The notes beneath the pieces are model-generated. The model was not told where the DNA came from. It did no database searches and was given only the letters and a program-made list of their open reading frames with translations. The position numbers and the translations under genes are program-made. 64,000 nucleotides of DNA, taken from positions 2,108,001-2,172,000 of the forward strand of contig NZ_CP101134.1 in NCBI RefSeq assembly GCF_024296865.1, read 5' to 3'. The DNA is from Sphingobacterium sp. LZ7M1 (GTDB lineage: Bacteria > Bacteroidota > Bacteroidia > Sphingobacteriales > Sphingobacteriaceae). Shown here piece after piece: positions 1 through 8,364 of this stretch. Each line of letters starts with the position of its first letter. Positions within the stretch are counted from its first letter, which is position 1.

Positions 1-171
1 AATAACCTCTTTTGTATAATGATAACGTTATTGTTTCCAGGATATTGTGTTAATGTTAATTATTTGTTTTCAATACTTTAACTGTGTAGCTAAGCGTCCT
101 TAAAAATTAGAAAGAAAATAATGAATTGCTCATTAAACCGTTTTACATTTGTGAGGTCTTATTAAAAACTG

Positions 172-558
172 ATGAAAAACAGAATGAAAAAAAACTATTT
201 TAACAGGGCATTGTTACTGTTTAATACTTTTAAGAATAGAAAATTAACAAACGAAGATATAGAGATCGCTGAAGGAAAAGCTCAGCATTTAGAAGGCAAA
301 ACCAATGAGTTCAAACTATTGATATCAATGATAAAGGATACTTTCTCCGGTCGATACAAGATGAACAAATGGAATATGTCCATTATTGTGGGGACTATCG
401 TCTATGTTATTTCCCCAATAGATGCTATTCCAGATATTATCCCTGTGTTGGGATGGTTGGATGACGCTTCCATCGTTGGCTTTGCAATTTCAAAGTTAGC
501 AGATGAGGTAGATCGCTATAGAAAGTTCCAGAAAACTGGAATAAGCACAGTAAATTAG
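172..558 (+). CDS. YkvA/DUF1232 family small membrane-associated protein
   Basis: The 128-residue product carries the DUF1232 (YkvA) core, SPIDAIPDIIPVLGWLDD at residues 81-98, within a hydrophobic stretch of about 69-107. The N-terminal 60 residues are basic and helical with no signal peptide. Members of this family are small, widespread and of unknown function; the core is usually taken to be membrane-associated. A second ATG five residues downstream (base 184) is an equally possible start. The gene stands alone and is followed by a good intrinsic terminator. The family call is firm; no role can be inferred from the neighbours. Confidence 0.85.
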   Translation: MKNRMKKNYFNRALLLFNTFKNRKLTNEDIEIAEGKAQHLEGKTNEFKLLISMIKDTFSGRYKMNKWNMSIIVGTIVYVISPIDAIPDIIPVLGWLDDASIVGFAISKLADEVDRYRKFQKTGISTVN

Positions 559-581
559 GTCAAGTAAAGTATAAGTTAGGG

Positions 582-614
582 ATAGGTGTTAATGAAAATT
601 AACGCCTATTTTTT
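582..614 (+). terminator. Intrinsic terminator after the YkvA-type gene
   Basis: A 12-bp stem (ATAGGTGTTAAT pairing with ATTAACGCCTAT, one G-U pair) with a GAAA loop is followed by six T residues. Confidence 0.85.
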
Positions 615-689
615 ATCTAGTTAAATAATTATTGTTTCAGGTCTTTGCAATTAATAATAATTATATTGGCTGAAATTAATACCTAAATT

Positions 690-1820
690 ATGAAGCAGAC
701 CATCATTGCCATTATTTTATTATTCAATTTGCAGTTTACTTTCGCACAAGAGGATGTGAAGTCAAAGATAGATGACCTTATGAAGGAGTATTATCCCAAG
801 GATAATGATCCAGGGATCGTACTGGAAGTTTATGATAATAACAATAAATCCATTTATGCAAAAGGGCAGGGCATTGCTGATTTAAAAACTGGAAGGAAGA
901 TTGATGTCCAAACAAACTTCAGAATGGCATCGGTCAGCAAACAGGTTACGGCTGCTGCTATTTATCAATTGATTAAGGAGAACAAAATAGATGTTAATAC
1001 TGCAAAGTTGAGCGATTACTTCCCAAACCTTAAAGGAGAAATCAGGAATGCGACAGTACCTCAACTCTTGAACCATAGTTCTGGAATTGTTGACTATGAA
1101 GAGATCATTCCTAAAGGTCTGAAGGAACAATTACTTGATTCGGATGTGCTGAAATTAATTGAGCCTTTAGATCGAGTATATTTCAGTCCTGGAACTAAGT
1201 TTCGTTATAGCAACACGGCCTATTGCCTTATGGCATTGATTGTGGAGAAAGTATCGGGACAAGGCTTTAGCGAATTTGTTTGGGATCATTTCTTTAAGCC
1301 ATTGAATATGCACAATTCCTTAGTCTATAATCCTGAAGACGAAATTAAGGATAGAGCCTATGGATATCATTTGAAGGATAATGAGTTTGTTTTTGCAGAT
1401 CAAAGCCTTACCAGTGCTACGAAGGGAGATGGTGGGGTTTATACTTCCGCGAGTGAATATAAACTTTGGAACCAAGCTTTCATTAAATCTATGGAAGAGG
1501 GATCAAGCTTTAACGATTTTTTTGATAAAAACATCATCGCTATAAATAAGGACTGTTCCTATAGTATGGGCAAGTTTGTAGCCGCCGATCAATTTGGGAA
1601 TAAGGTGTTTTTCCATACCGGAGAAAGCACAGGTTTCAACAATTTGGTGATGAGCATTCCTTTGAGAGACATCAATATCAGTCTGTTTACCAATAGAGAT
1701 GATAAGAAAATCAATCCTTTTATAGAAGAGCTATTAAATATCTTGGATATTAAACTGATGCAACAGGAGAAAAAGCCAGTATTCAAATGGTTAAGTGATA
1801 CCTATGCTAACGAGCATTAA
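690..1820 (+). CDS. Secreted serine hydrolase, beta-lactamase/penicillin-binding fold
   Basis: The product is 376 residues with a signal peptide (about 1-19, cleavage before QEDV). It shows the three active-site elements of the class C beta-lactamase/DD-peptidase fold: SVSK at 81-84 (nucleophile Ser81, Lys84), YSN at 173-175, and HTG at 309-311. Family members include DD-carboxypeptidases, esterases and D-amino-acid-type amidases, so the substrate cannot be named. A periplasmic or secreted location is expected. The 3' end overlaps the convergent lipoprotein gene by 4 bp. It could act as a true beta-lactamase, but this broad family in Bacteroidota is mostly not resistance-related. Confidence 0.88.
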   Translation: MKQTIIAIILLFNLQFTFAQEDVKSKIDDLMKEYYPKDNDPGIVLEVYDNNNKSIYAKGQGIADLKTGRKIDVQTNFRMASVSKQVTAAAIYQLIKENKIDVNTAKLSDYFPNLKGEIRNATVPQLLNHSSGIVDYEEIIPKGLKEQLLDSDVLKLIEPLDRVYFSPGTKFRYSNTAYCLMALIVEKVSGQGFSEFVWDHFFKPLNMHNSLVYNPEDEIKDRAYGYHLKDNEFVFADQSLTSATKGDGGVYTSASEYKLWNQAFIKSMEEGSSFNDFFDKNIIAINKDCSYSMGKFVAADQFGNKVFFHTGESTGFNNLVMSIPLRDINISLFTNRDDKKINPFIEELLNILDIKLMQQEKKPVFKWLSDTYANEH

Positions 1821-2356
1821 TCATACTCCTTTACATTAGCAATCTTGATCTGATTGTTTTCTAGCACAAGTTTAATGTCACGGTGATAGTCCGTTTGCAA
1901 TTTGCAATCTGAAATAATCAGCTTTAAGTTCAATTCTGAAGCGTTTTCATCCAAGAGATCGCAGCTTGAAACCTTGATTTCTCCCCAGTCTTGTCCAGAG
2001 ATCAAAAACCCTTGTCCTAGACTAGCTGTATCTATTTCAAATTTATTGCCCCATTTTTGGTTGAGTTCAAATTTGGTGATACTGCTGTCTATATCCAATC
2101 CGGTATTCATGGCATCGACCTTAAAGTTGTAATAATCCTCGGTGGTCAACAATTTCATTTTATCGAAGCCACTATCTTTTACAAAATAGCTTTCAATACT
2201 ATCTTTTAGCCATTTACAGCCAGCTTCTTTACCGATGGGGTTCTTATCGAATTCAAGATTGGCAAGCGTATCTAAGGGATCTTGTTTTGATTGTTGGGTA
2301 TTATTGCTACAAGCCATGGCCCCCAACATTAAGGCAAAGAAAAAATATCTTTTCAT
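1817..2356 (-). CDS. Lipoprotein of unknown function
   Basis: The product is 179 residues starting with a lipoprotein signal whose lipobox ends at Cys16 (LGAMAC), followed by an Asn/Gln/Ser-rich linker. The rest is a mixed alpha/beta domain with no motif I recognise. It should be anchored in the periplasm or outer membrane. It is convergent with the serine hydrolase (stop codons overlap by 4 bp) and lies downstream of the small-enzyme cluster on the same strand, but a gap separates them and nothing links them in function. Confidence 0.7.
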   Translation of the reverse strand: MKRYFFFALMLGAMACSNNTQQSKQDPLDTLANLEFDKNPIGKEAGCKWLKDSIESYFVKDSGFDKMKLLTTEDYYNFKVDAMNTGLDIDSSITKFELNQKWGNKFEIDTASLGQGFLISGQDWGEIKVSSCDLLDENASELNLKLIISDCKLQTDYHRDIKLVLENNQIKIANVKEYD

Positions 2357-2416
2357 ACCGTTAATAATTAGTACAATAAAAATAGTTAATATTCTTGAAT
2401 AAAAACTGAAGTCTAT

Positions 2417-2788
2417 TTAAATGGAAGTTGCCATACTGCTGATTCTCTTGATCTTATCAGAGCCAGCAGATGAAAACTCTTAGAAGTCATGAAAGGCTAT
2501 TTTCTCGGTATTAAAGCAAAGAATTCCGCTTGCTGCCGCATGTTTTCCATGGCTGATGATCTGTTTAAGTTCCAAGGAATTAGCCTTGGAACTTTTTATT
2601 TTTTCTAGATATTCGACTACAGCATCATAGCCTGATATGGTTTTATCCCCAATCATTTCCCATTCGATATCTTTATGGAACTGTTCCGAGAGTGCCTTAA
2701 CATCACCTTTTGCAAAGGCAATATTGAGGTCCCTGATGATTCTTCGCTTGGGTGCATTGTCACAGTCCTGGGGCGCAATTACCTTCAT
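2417..2788 (-). pseudogene. SnoaL/NTF2-like protein interrupted by an in-frame TAA
   Basis: The open frame from 2788 gives 102 residues of an NTF2-like (SnoaL) fold, with the family-typical N-terminal helix (LNIAFAKGDVKALSEQFHKD) and IEWEMIGD strand. It stops at a TAA (plus-strand TTA at 2480-2482) directly after FHDF. Reading through in the same frame gives EFSSAGSDKIKRISSMATSI and then a stop at 2417-2419, which is what the C-terminal strand of this family looks like. A single base change (TAT or TAC to TAA) would explain this. The gene may therefore be a recent nonsense mutant, a tolerated truncation, or a sequencing error. It is the last gene of the minus-strand cluster, 5 bp after an SRPBCC gene. 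Confidence 0.7.
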
Positions 2789-2793
2789 CTTAC

Positions 2794-3315
2794 CTATTTT
2801 TCTAGAATCTCCTTTAAATGGCGTAATCCTGCATCAAAATCCTTGTTCATATCAAAGAACAAGCCCATGAGGTTGAAAGGATATGGCATTTTGCCATCAA
2901 TTTCCCAAACAACTTTTGAGCTTTCCGGATTGATCGCATCGACTTGCATAAAAGATTTATTGGCGTCTCCTGTTCCGTTAAAGAATAAGTCCATTTCAAT
3001 TCTTCCAGCAGCAGAATCCACTTTGGTCAGCACTTGTTTCCCATCACCAACTTTCTTGCTTTTCCAAGTGTAAACAAAGCCTGGAGTACCATCGGTGCCT
3101 TCATAATGACGCTCAATATTTGGATCCTGTCGGGACCAATTGTCGTAATTTCCTTGATTCCTCATCAGTTTCACATACTCAAAGACCTCTGATTTCGGTT
3201 TGTTGATGCTGATTTCACTACCAGCATGGAAATCCTTAGGGACAAAAGCCGCTATGATCAGAATTAATGCAACTATACCTAGTACAGTCAATAAAAAATA
3301 CTTTAAAAATTTCAT
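2794..3315 (-). CDS. SRPBCC family protein with N-terminal membrane anchor
   Basis: The product is 173 residues: one transmembrane helix at about 5-26, then an SRPBCC (START/Bet v1-like) domain from about residue 32. Hallmarks are the opening strand with INKPKSEVFEYV and the closing long helix (MNKDFDAGLRHLKEILEK). The fold binds hydrophobic ligands in a cavity; the ligand is unknown. The helix suggests inner-membrane tethering with the domain outside the cytoplasm. It sits 5 bp upstream of the SnoaL-like gene and so is likely co-transcribed with it. Confidence 0.8.
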   Translation of the reverse strand: MKFLKYFLLTVLGIVALILIIAAFVPKDFHAGSEISINKPKSEVFEYVKLMRNQGNYDNWSRQDPNIERHYEGTDGTPGFVYTWKSKKVGDGKQVLTKVDSAAGRIEMDLFFNGTGDANKSFMQVDAINPESSKVVWEIDGKMPYPFNLMGLFFDMNKDFDAGLRHLKEILEK

Positions 3316-3340
3316 CTGTGGTTAATTGTTTTGTTTGATA

Positions 3341-3871
3341 TTATTTAGTTATCAACGTTAGCATTTTGTTAATGGTATTCAAGTTCCTGCCAGTTGCATT
3401 CACTTTCAGTTTCTTCTCAATGAAATTATTGTTCAACTTGCTTTTTGCCATCCCCGAAGGCAAATAAAAGTAGAATAGTTTTCCTTTATGCAAATATTCC
3501 TCTTGTCCAAGATCAATAGCTTTAAAACCTTCTAAAGCAGCATTTTCAGGCTGGTTGTCCAAATAGGTAATGAATACATGATTCGGAGCTAAATCAGAAG
3601 GGAAGGGGCAAGCCTCCAGTGAGGACATTAATTCTTCTTCTGTGAGAACAAAGACCGAGATATCTAACCCAAACTCTTGAAGGATCAACGAATTAATTTG
3701 TGTTGCAACCTTTTCGGAATCTTCATCCGACTGCAGGACGATGTTGCCACTTTGAATATAGGTCTGCACATCCCGAAAGCCAGCTTTAGCGAGCTTTTCT
3801 TTTAATTCTGCCATCTTGATCAGGTTCTTGCCTGAAACATTTACTGCCCTTAAGAAGATGATATATTGCAT
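3341..3871 (-). CDS. DUF1697 domain protein
   Basis: The 176-residue product matches the DUF1697 pattern throughout: YIIFLRAVNVSGKNLIKMAEL at the N-terminus, TYIQSGNIVLQSD around residues 37-49, and a C-terminal GRNLNTINKMLTL segment. The family is a ferredoxin-like alpha/beta fold of unknown function, common in soil Bacteroidota and actinobacteria. No signal peptide, so cytoplasmic. It follows the VOC gene by 14 bp and is probably part of the same transcript. Confidence 0.85.
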   Translation of the reverse strand: MQYIIFLRAVNVSGKNLIKMAELKEKLAKAGFRDVQTYIQSGNIVLQSDEDSEKVATQINSLILQEFGLDISVFVLTEEELMSSLEACPFPSDLAPNHVFITYLDNQPENAALEGFKAIDLGQEEYLHKGKLFYFYLPSGMAKSKLNNNFIEKKLKVNATGRNLNTINKMLTLITK

Positions 3872-3885
3872 AATTAGTGTTCTCG

Positions 3886-4710
3886 TTAAGCATTTACTAA
3901 CGAAGATATCTCAATTTTTTTCATTTTCATGAGTGCATCAGCAGCATTTTTATTCTGAAGCAATTTACTGATGTCCTTTGGAACCACTTGCCAACTTACC
4001 CCAAACTGATCTTTGCACCAGCCACACATGCTTTCTTGGCCGCTTTCGGTAATTTTATTCCAGTAATAGTCGATTTCCGTTTGATCTTTACATACAATGG
4101 TCATTGATGTAGCTTCATTGAAGCTGAATGGTTGTGGAACTCCAGAGTCCATGGCAGCCAAGGTCACTCCATTTGCCTTAAATTGCGTATGTTGGACCTG
4201 TCCTTTTATAGGACCTTCTGGATATTCCAAAACGCCTTGTAACTCAAAATCTGGGAATAATTCTTCGTAGAACTTCAATGCCGCTTTACATTTTCCCTGT
4301 TGCTCAGCACAGAACATCAAGGTAGGGACAATTGCTTGGTGGTTGACATTTTCCAGTTGTCCATAATACAGCTGCCAATTGTAACCATATTTATCAGCAA
4401 TCCATCCATAGTATTCAGAAAAAGGATATTGCTGTAATGGCATCAATATTTGACCGCCATCCAACAATTTGTTCCATACCTGGTCAATCTCTTCTTTACT
4501 TTCAAAGACCGGCATAAAGGAAATTGCAGGGGTAGGTTTGAAAATAGTACCGCCATTGATCCCAATAAAGTTCAAACCCATGATATTGACTTCAACCACG
4601 ACGCCATTGTCTTTAATGATTGAGCTGTTTGGAAATACATCCGTATAAAAATCAAATGCTTCTTTAGCTTGGTTATCAAACCAAAGTGAAGGTATTATCT
4701 TGTTTGCCAT
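3886..4710 (-). CDS. Tandem PhnB-like VOC protein (two glyoxalase-fold domains)
   Basis: From the ATG at 4710 the product is 274 residues with two PhnB/3-demethylubiquinone-methyltransferase-type VOC domains. The first begins IIPSLWFDNQAKEAFDFY, the second begins at IVPTLMFCAEQQGKCKAALKFYEELFP. Each ends with a GWIADKYGYNWQLYY or GWCKDQFGVSWQVVP strand. A 21-codon upstream extension to 4773 exists but has no family similarity, so the inner start is preferred. VOC proteins use paired domains to make a metal or ligand site; the substrate here is unknown. Three more VOC genes lie in the same cluster. Confidence 0.85.
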   Translation of the reverse strand: MANKIIPSLWFDNQAKEAFDFYTDVFPNSSIIKDNGVVVEVNIMGLNFIGINGGTIFKPTPAISFMPVFESKEEIDQVWNKLLDGGQILMPLQQYPFSEYYGWIADKYGYNWQLYYGQLENVNHQAIVPTLMFCAEQQGKCKAALKFYEELFPDFELQGVLEYPEGPIKGQVQHTQFKANGVTLAAMDSGVPQPFSFNEATSMTIVCKDQTEIDYYWNKITESGQESMCGWCKDQFGVSWQVVPKDISKLLQNKNAADALMKMKKIEISSLVNA

Positions 4711-4801
4711 TATTTTATAGTTTATAATATCGTTTAATTGAGTGAGGAGTATAATTTCTTCGATAAAGGACATGGCTATGCTATTTTATTGGATTCTGCA
4801 C

Positions 4802-5377
4802 TTAATACAAAACTTGATATATCGAGTTTACAACAGATGATGGAAAGGAATTGTTCGACACTAATTTTAACTTCACAAGCTCTTCCTGTTCGGATAAAAA
4901 ATGGTAACCTTTTCCGATGGCTACCGGACAGACCATGAGATGTAGTTCGTCTACTAACTTGGTCTCAAACAAGGATTTCGTTAAACTGAGGCTTCCCCAG
5001 ACTACTATATTCTTTCCTGGTTTTGCTTTCAATTCATGAATGAAATCTGCAAAGTTTTCATTCACCAAGATGGCTGAATCCCAATCGCCCCAAGAAACAG
5101 ATTCCAATGTATTGGAGAAAATATATTTTTCTGTGGCGTTCAGACCAGGTCCCACCGGTTCCTGGGAAGGATCAACATTAGGCCAAAAGTCCAGAAACAT
5201 TTCATAAGTCTTTCTACCTAACAGGATGCTATCAATGGTTTTGATGAATTCCACCATATACGTATCTACCTCTTTTCCGATATGCATGCGCGTTCCGTCA
5301 AAGAAGCTGGTGGTTTTATCACGGTCGGCCGCAAAACCGTCCACCGAAACATATTCTTGTACGATTAATTTTCTCAT
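4802..5377 (-). CDS. Dihydrofolate reductase family protein (RibD C-terminal domain)
   Basis: The product is 191 residues, the usual length for stand-alone RibD-C/DHFR-like proteins. It begins RKLIVQEYVSVDGFAA (first strand and loop), has the SILLGRKTYEMFLDFWP segment typical of the NADPH site, and GKNIVVWGSLSLTKSL before the last helices. These proteins are probable NAD(P)H-dependent reductases of unknown substrate; they are not the folate-pathway DHFR. Cytoplasmic. About 90 bp separates it from the VOC gene downstream and 30 bp from the one upstream. Confidence 0.85.
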   Translation of the reverse strand: MRKLIVQEYVSVDGFAADRDKTTSFFDGTRMHIGKEVDTYMVEFIKTIDSILLGRKTYEMFLDFWPNVDPSQEPVGPGLNATEKYIFSNTLESVSWGDWDSAILVNENFADFIHELKAKPGKNIVVWGSLSLTKSLFETKLVDELHLMVCPVAIGKGYHFLSEQEELVKLKLVSNNSFPSSVVNSIYQVLY

Positions 5378-5407
5378 AATGTGTGATTTTTATTAGAAGC
5401 CGAGCTA

Positions 5408-5785
5408 CTAATCTTTGTTTTCAGTGGATAAGTGAAGGATGTTTCCTGCAGGATCCCTGATCCAATCCACATTTTCTAATCCTTCTTCATCAGGATTGAC
5501 CAGCTCAATATCATTAGCTTTAAAATAAGCAATAGCTTTCTGAAGCTGGTCTGTGCTGAGTTCAAATAGTACTTTCGGTTCTTTTCTATTAGGAACTGCA
5601 TCTAACCAAAGGTAGATAGGACCAAAGGATACCTTTGCTGACCTGCTGACGGAAGGGTCATTTACTTTAATTTCCTCGGTATCCATCAAGAGTATATCCC
5701 GATAGAAATGTAATGTCTTTTCGAATGAATCTTCTGGAATCTTTAATGCGATATTGTTGCTAGCATTGAGTTTGAATTTTCCCAT
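5408..5785 (-). CDS. VOC (glyoxalase-fold) protein
   Basis: The 125-residue product is a single VOC domain: an opening NIALKIPEDSFEKTLHFYRDIL segment and a closing GLENVDWIRDPAGNILHLST strand. The closing motif DPAGN-x-LHL with its nearby acidic residues is the usual metal-facing strand, but only part of the glyoxalase I metal set is evident, so the reaction is not predictable. The gene is preceded by a 96-bp gap carrying a long perfect palindrome (5818-5853). Confidence 0.8.
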   Translation of the reverse strand: MGKFKLNASNNIALKIPEDSFEKTLHFYRDILLMDTEEIKVNDPSVSRSAKVSFGPIYLWLDAVPNRKEPKVLFELSTDQLQKAIAYFKANDIELVNPDEEGLENVDWIRDPAGNILHLSTENKD

Positions 5786-5817
5786 ACGATACCTTGCAAT
5801 AAAATGAATTCCTTAGC

Positions 5818-5853
5818 AATCAGTACCACATTTCAGAAAATGTGGTACTGATT
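5818..5853. promoter_or_regulatory. Long perfect palindrome between two VOC genes
   Basis: AATCAGTACCACATTT pairs perfectly with its inverted copy across a very short loop, giving a stem of about 16 bp. It lies 33 bp upstream of the VOC start at 5785 and after the stop of the PhnB-like gene. No T-run follows on either strand, so it is a poor intrinsic terminator. It may be an operator, an mRNA-processing hairpin, or a weak terminator. Confidence 0.55.
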
Positions 5854-5880
5854 GATTAATTGTTAGTGATCAGAGATCTT

Positions 5881-6327
5881 TTAACCCATTTTCTTGTTTC
5901 CTTCAAAATGGATCATCCAATTGATGCCAAATTGATCTTGGAAAGAAGAATACAGTTCAGCAAAGAAAGTTTCTTCCAATGGCATTTCAATATTTCTTGC
6001 TCCTGCAGAAAGCGAATTGAAAAGTTCCTTGGCTTCTTCAGGAGTCTGTACATCCAACATGATATAAATAGAGTTTCCATTGGTCAGTTTATGTCCGAAA
6101 CCTTCCACTACATCCGAACCCATCAACATGGTATCAGGATTGATTTGCAGGGAGGTATGCATGACCTTTCCTTTGGCATCTTCAGGTAGCGGTGGAAAAT
6201 TTGGATCTGCTGGCATATCACCGAATAAATATGTCCCTTGGACCTCTGTTTTGAAAACCTTCTGATAAAAATCAAAAGCTTGTTTACAATCACCGTTAAA
6301 GTTTAAATAAGCATGAACCTTTGCCAT
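5881..6327 (-). CDS. PhnB-like VOC family protein
   Basis: The 148-residue product is a typical PhnB-type VOC protein: AKVHAYLNFNGDCKQAFDFYQKVF at the start, a central MLMGSDVVEG strand, and a FQDQFGINWMIHFE closing strand. PhnB-like proteins are structurally known dimers without established catalysis. Cytoplasmic. It begins 57 bp after the end of the upstream AHSA1-type gene and is likely part of the cluster transcript. Confidence 0.87.
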   Translation of the reverse strand: MAKVHAYLNFNGDCKQAFDFYQKVFKTEVQGTYLFGDMPADPNFPPLPEDAKGKVMHTSLQINPDTMLMGSDVVEGFGHKLTNGNSIYIMLDVQTPEEAKELFNSLSAGARNIEMPLEETFFAELYSSFQDQFGINWMIHFEGNKKMG

Positions 6328-6384
6328 AATGTTTTAATTTTTCTGGTTTATATTTAATTAATGTGTCTAATTTTTTGTCTATGA

Positions 6385-6867
6385 TTACTTTTTGAGTAGG
6401 GCCTCCAAGTTGTTCAATCCCATTTCATAGCCTTCGAGAAAGCCCATATCCAAATAGGATTTAAGGGTCTCTGCCGAGTCGTACTTGCAAGAGGAGGTCA
6501 CTGTGCAGACTCCATCACTGGAAGAAAAGTCATTCCTCCAGGTTGAACTTGGAAAATCCTTGTTTGGGTTTCCATTTTCATCACAGAAACCATCTTCTCC
6601 CGTATAATAATTCTGAGGGTCAATTTCTTTATAGTCTAGGTAGGACCAATGGATCTCTCCGTTTGGACCGGTCATGTTGTATAACCAGCGTCCTCCAACA
6701 GAAAAATCCTGTTCTTTGGTATTGCATTTCCAAGGTTTGGGAGCCCACCATTCATCTAATATTTTAGCATCGGTAAATGCATTCCATACTTGTTCTTGAG
6801 AAGCTTCAAATGTTCGTGTGATGATGACTTCATTCTCCTTGATCTGATGTTGAAATTTCTTTTCCAT
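6385..6867 (-). CDS. SRPBCC protein, AHSA1 type
   Basis: The 160-residue product has the AHSA1-type signature: EVIITRTFEASQEQVWNAFTDA, then LDEWWAPKPWKCNTKEQDFSVGGRW. These are typical of the activator-of-Hsp90-like branch of the START/Bet v1 superfamily. In bacteria such proteins are often paired with ArsR regulators; none is present here. Function unknown, cytoplasmic. A 16-bp quasi-palindrome at 6932-6947 lies 65 bp upstream and is nearly identical to one before the other AHSA1-type gene at 9189. Confidence 0.85.
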   Translation of the reverse strand: MEKKFQHQIKENEVIITRTFEASQEQVWNAFTDAKILDEWWAPKPWKCNTKEQDFSVGGRWLYNMTGPNGEIHWSYLDYKEIDPQNYYTGEDGFCDENGNPNKDFPSSTWRNDFSSSDGVCTVTSSCKYDSAETLKSYLDMGFLEGYEMGLNNLEALLKK

Positions 6868-6931
6868 GGCTTATATGTTTTGTTTTTCTTCAAATAGTAA
6901 ATCTAAGGTACGGAGCGACTCAAGGAATCCA

Positions 6932-6947
6932 CTTGCCATAGGACAAG
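6932..6947. promoter_or_regulatory. Candidate operator palindrome (copy of 9241-9256)
   Basis: CTTGCCATAGGACAAG; its reverse complement differs by one base from CTTGCCCTATGGCAAG at 9241. Both lie 50-65 bp upstream of AHSA1-type genes and have a 6-4-6 inverted-repeat form. No T-run follows, so an operator is more likely than a terminator. Confidence 0.45.
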
Positions 6948-6982
6948 TAATGAAACTTCAGTTCAAAAAATGGAATGGTCAG

Positions 6983-7399
6983 CTATTTTTTAGAAGAACG
7001 CATGGCTGGGAGCTTCTTGATCGACTCATCCCATAACATGGTTTGATATTCATCGCTAGAACTGTCTATCAACCGTATTTTACCTTCTGAATCGTAATAA
7101 ATGCCCCATCCATAGGTTTTTGCAAGAGGTGAGGTCCTTAAACAGGCTTGCCCTTTGGAATAGAATTTTTCTCGTTCTTCTCCCAATTCCTCCTCAAGTA
7201 AATCTTTCCTTTGCGCATGGATGTCAAAGATCAGATCATCTGAATTAACCTTTGCAGGTTCTTTCATCAGTCTATCATATTGCAAATTGGCAACAGTCAA
7301 TTTGTCGATCTTTAGAGGTGGTATTTCACCTTTTAAAGTTTTACAGTCCTCAGCCACAGTGATCAACGTGTTGTAATAATTCGTGCTATGTACTTTCAT
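6983..7399 (-). CDS. DUF6157 family protein
   Basis: The 138-residue product shows the DUF6157 pattern: an N-terminal HSTNYYNTLITVAEDC segment, a middle region rich in acidic residues and lysine, and SKGQACLRTSPLAKTYGWGIYYDSEGKIRL, the most conserved part of the family. Function is unknown. Such genes commonly travel with VOC, SRPBCC and DUF1801 genes, as here. No signal peptide or membrane helix. Confidence 0.8.
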   Translation of the reverse strand: MKVHSTNYYNTLITVAEDCKTLKGEIPPLKIDKLTVANLQYDRLMKEPAKVNSDDLIFDIHAQRKDLLEEELGEEREKFYSKGQACLRTSPLAKTYGWGIYYDSEGKIRLIDSSSDEYQTMLWDESIKKLPAMRSSKK

Positions 7400-7441
7400 G
7401 ATACATTTTTTGGATTACAGAATAAAATTAGGGCCTTGGAG

Positions 7442-7457
7442 TGACAACAGTTTGTCA
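7442..7457. promoter_or_regulatory. Candidate operator palindrome
   Basis: TGACAA-CAGT-TTGTCA is a perfect 6-4-6 inverted repeat in the 74-bp gap upstream of the DUF6157 gene. It has the same geometry as the palindromes at 6932 and 9241 but a different sequence. Confidence 0.35.
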
Positions 7458-7473
7458 ACTGCAAACATTAAGT

Positions 7474-7908
7474 TTATTTTTCTGGATGGATCCTTTCGTA
7501 TTTATCTGAAATAAATGCAATCGATTCTTTCATCATGTTCTTGAGAACACCGATGTTTATATCCTCCAGTTTTTTGATATAGATACAGGCTTTACCCATC
7601 TTGAATTTTCCGAAACCTTCCAAGAGATGCTTATGTTCCTCACATCCGGTAAATACATATAGGGATATGGCAGCTTTCCTAGGAGAAAAACCCAATAAAG
7701 GGGCGTCGCCCTGATGCCCCGTAGGATATACGTAATGATATTGACCAAAACCGATAATACTTGGTCCGAACATTATTGCTGGTTCTCCAGTAGCTTCTTC
7801 CATCAGCTCAATCAGTGCCAAGGAGTCTTTTTTCTTTTGTTCATTGTCTATTTCATCGATATATGCATAGACATCATCTGCAGTAAATTGCGTTTTTACT
7901 TTAGCCAT
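7474..7908 (-). CDS. DUF1801 (YdhG-like) protein
   Basis: The 144-residue product is a single DUF1801 domain: KTQFTADDVYAYIDEIDNEQKKKDSLALIELM, then EPAIMFGPSIIGFGQYHY and a C-terminal GKACIYIKKLEDINIGVLK strand-helix. The fold resembles frataxin-like iron-chaperone proteins, but this member has no proven function. Its start codon lies 2 bp beyond the end of the SRPBCC gene, so translational coupling is likely. Confidence 0.85.
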   Translation of the reverse strand: MAKVKTQFTADDVYAYIDEIDNEQKKKDSLALIELMEEATGEPAIMFGPSIIGFGQYHYVYPTGHQGDAPLLGFSPRKAAISLYVFTGCEEHKHLLEGFGKFKMGKACIYIKKLEDINIGVLKNMMKESIAFISDKYERIHPEK

Positions 7909-7910
7909 AA

Positions 7911-8363
7911 CTATTGTTCACAGATTTCCTTTAATTTCTTTAATGCATCAGGCCACATTTCATCAAACATGTGTAGATCATCTTCATCAGAAATTTCCAA
8001 AGAGCAGAGGACATTTGTCTTCCCGCCTTCTTCCTTAAACCTATAGATCTCCAGCGCATTTCGCCAATTGTCAATTCCTGGACCTTCATATTTTTCGCCG
8101 TTCTGGTCAAACATGCCCAGATGTCGGATGATCACGATCTCTCCAGGGATATTCTTGTCTATTACCGAGACCATTCCAGCCTCATTGCCATTTTGATCCA
8201 AGGATAGAAACTTTACTTTCGAATTTTCTTCCCAATTGCCTTTTACATCTGATGTAGGGCTGAAGGGTTTTGTCCATTCCCGATAACTATCCCGGGTTAG
8301 CATTTTGGAATGAACAGTTTTTGCATCAGCATTGATTTGCTCGCTAAAATATATTGTTTTCAT
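7911..8363 (-). CDS. SRPBCC family protein
   Basis: From the ATG at 8363 the product is 150 residues: KTIYFSEQINADAKTVHSKM as first strand and helix, DSYREWTKPFSP, then strands and a C-terminal helix (MWPDALKKLKEICEQ). An upstream ATG at 8396 would overlap the VOC gene and adds no family similarity, so the inner start is chosen; it lies 1 bp from the VOC stop. Domain fits SRPBCC/AHSA1; ligand unknown. Confidence 0.83.
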   Translation of the reverse strand: MKTIYFSEQINADAKTVHSKMLTRDSYREWTKPFSPTSDVKGNWEENSKVKFLSLDQNGNEAGMVSVIDKNIPGEIVIIRHLGMFDQNGEKYEGPGIDNWRNALEIYRFKEEGGKTNVLCSLEISDEDDLHMFDEMWPDALKKLKEICEQ

Positions 8364-8364
8364 T

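Noticed and set aside
690..1820. Beta-lactamase resistance gene
   Set aside because: The SxxK, YxN and HTG motifs fit the wide serine-hydrolase/DD-peptidase family; nothing points specifically to antibiotic hydrolysis.
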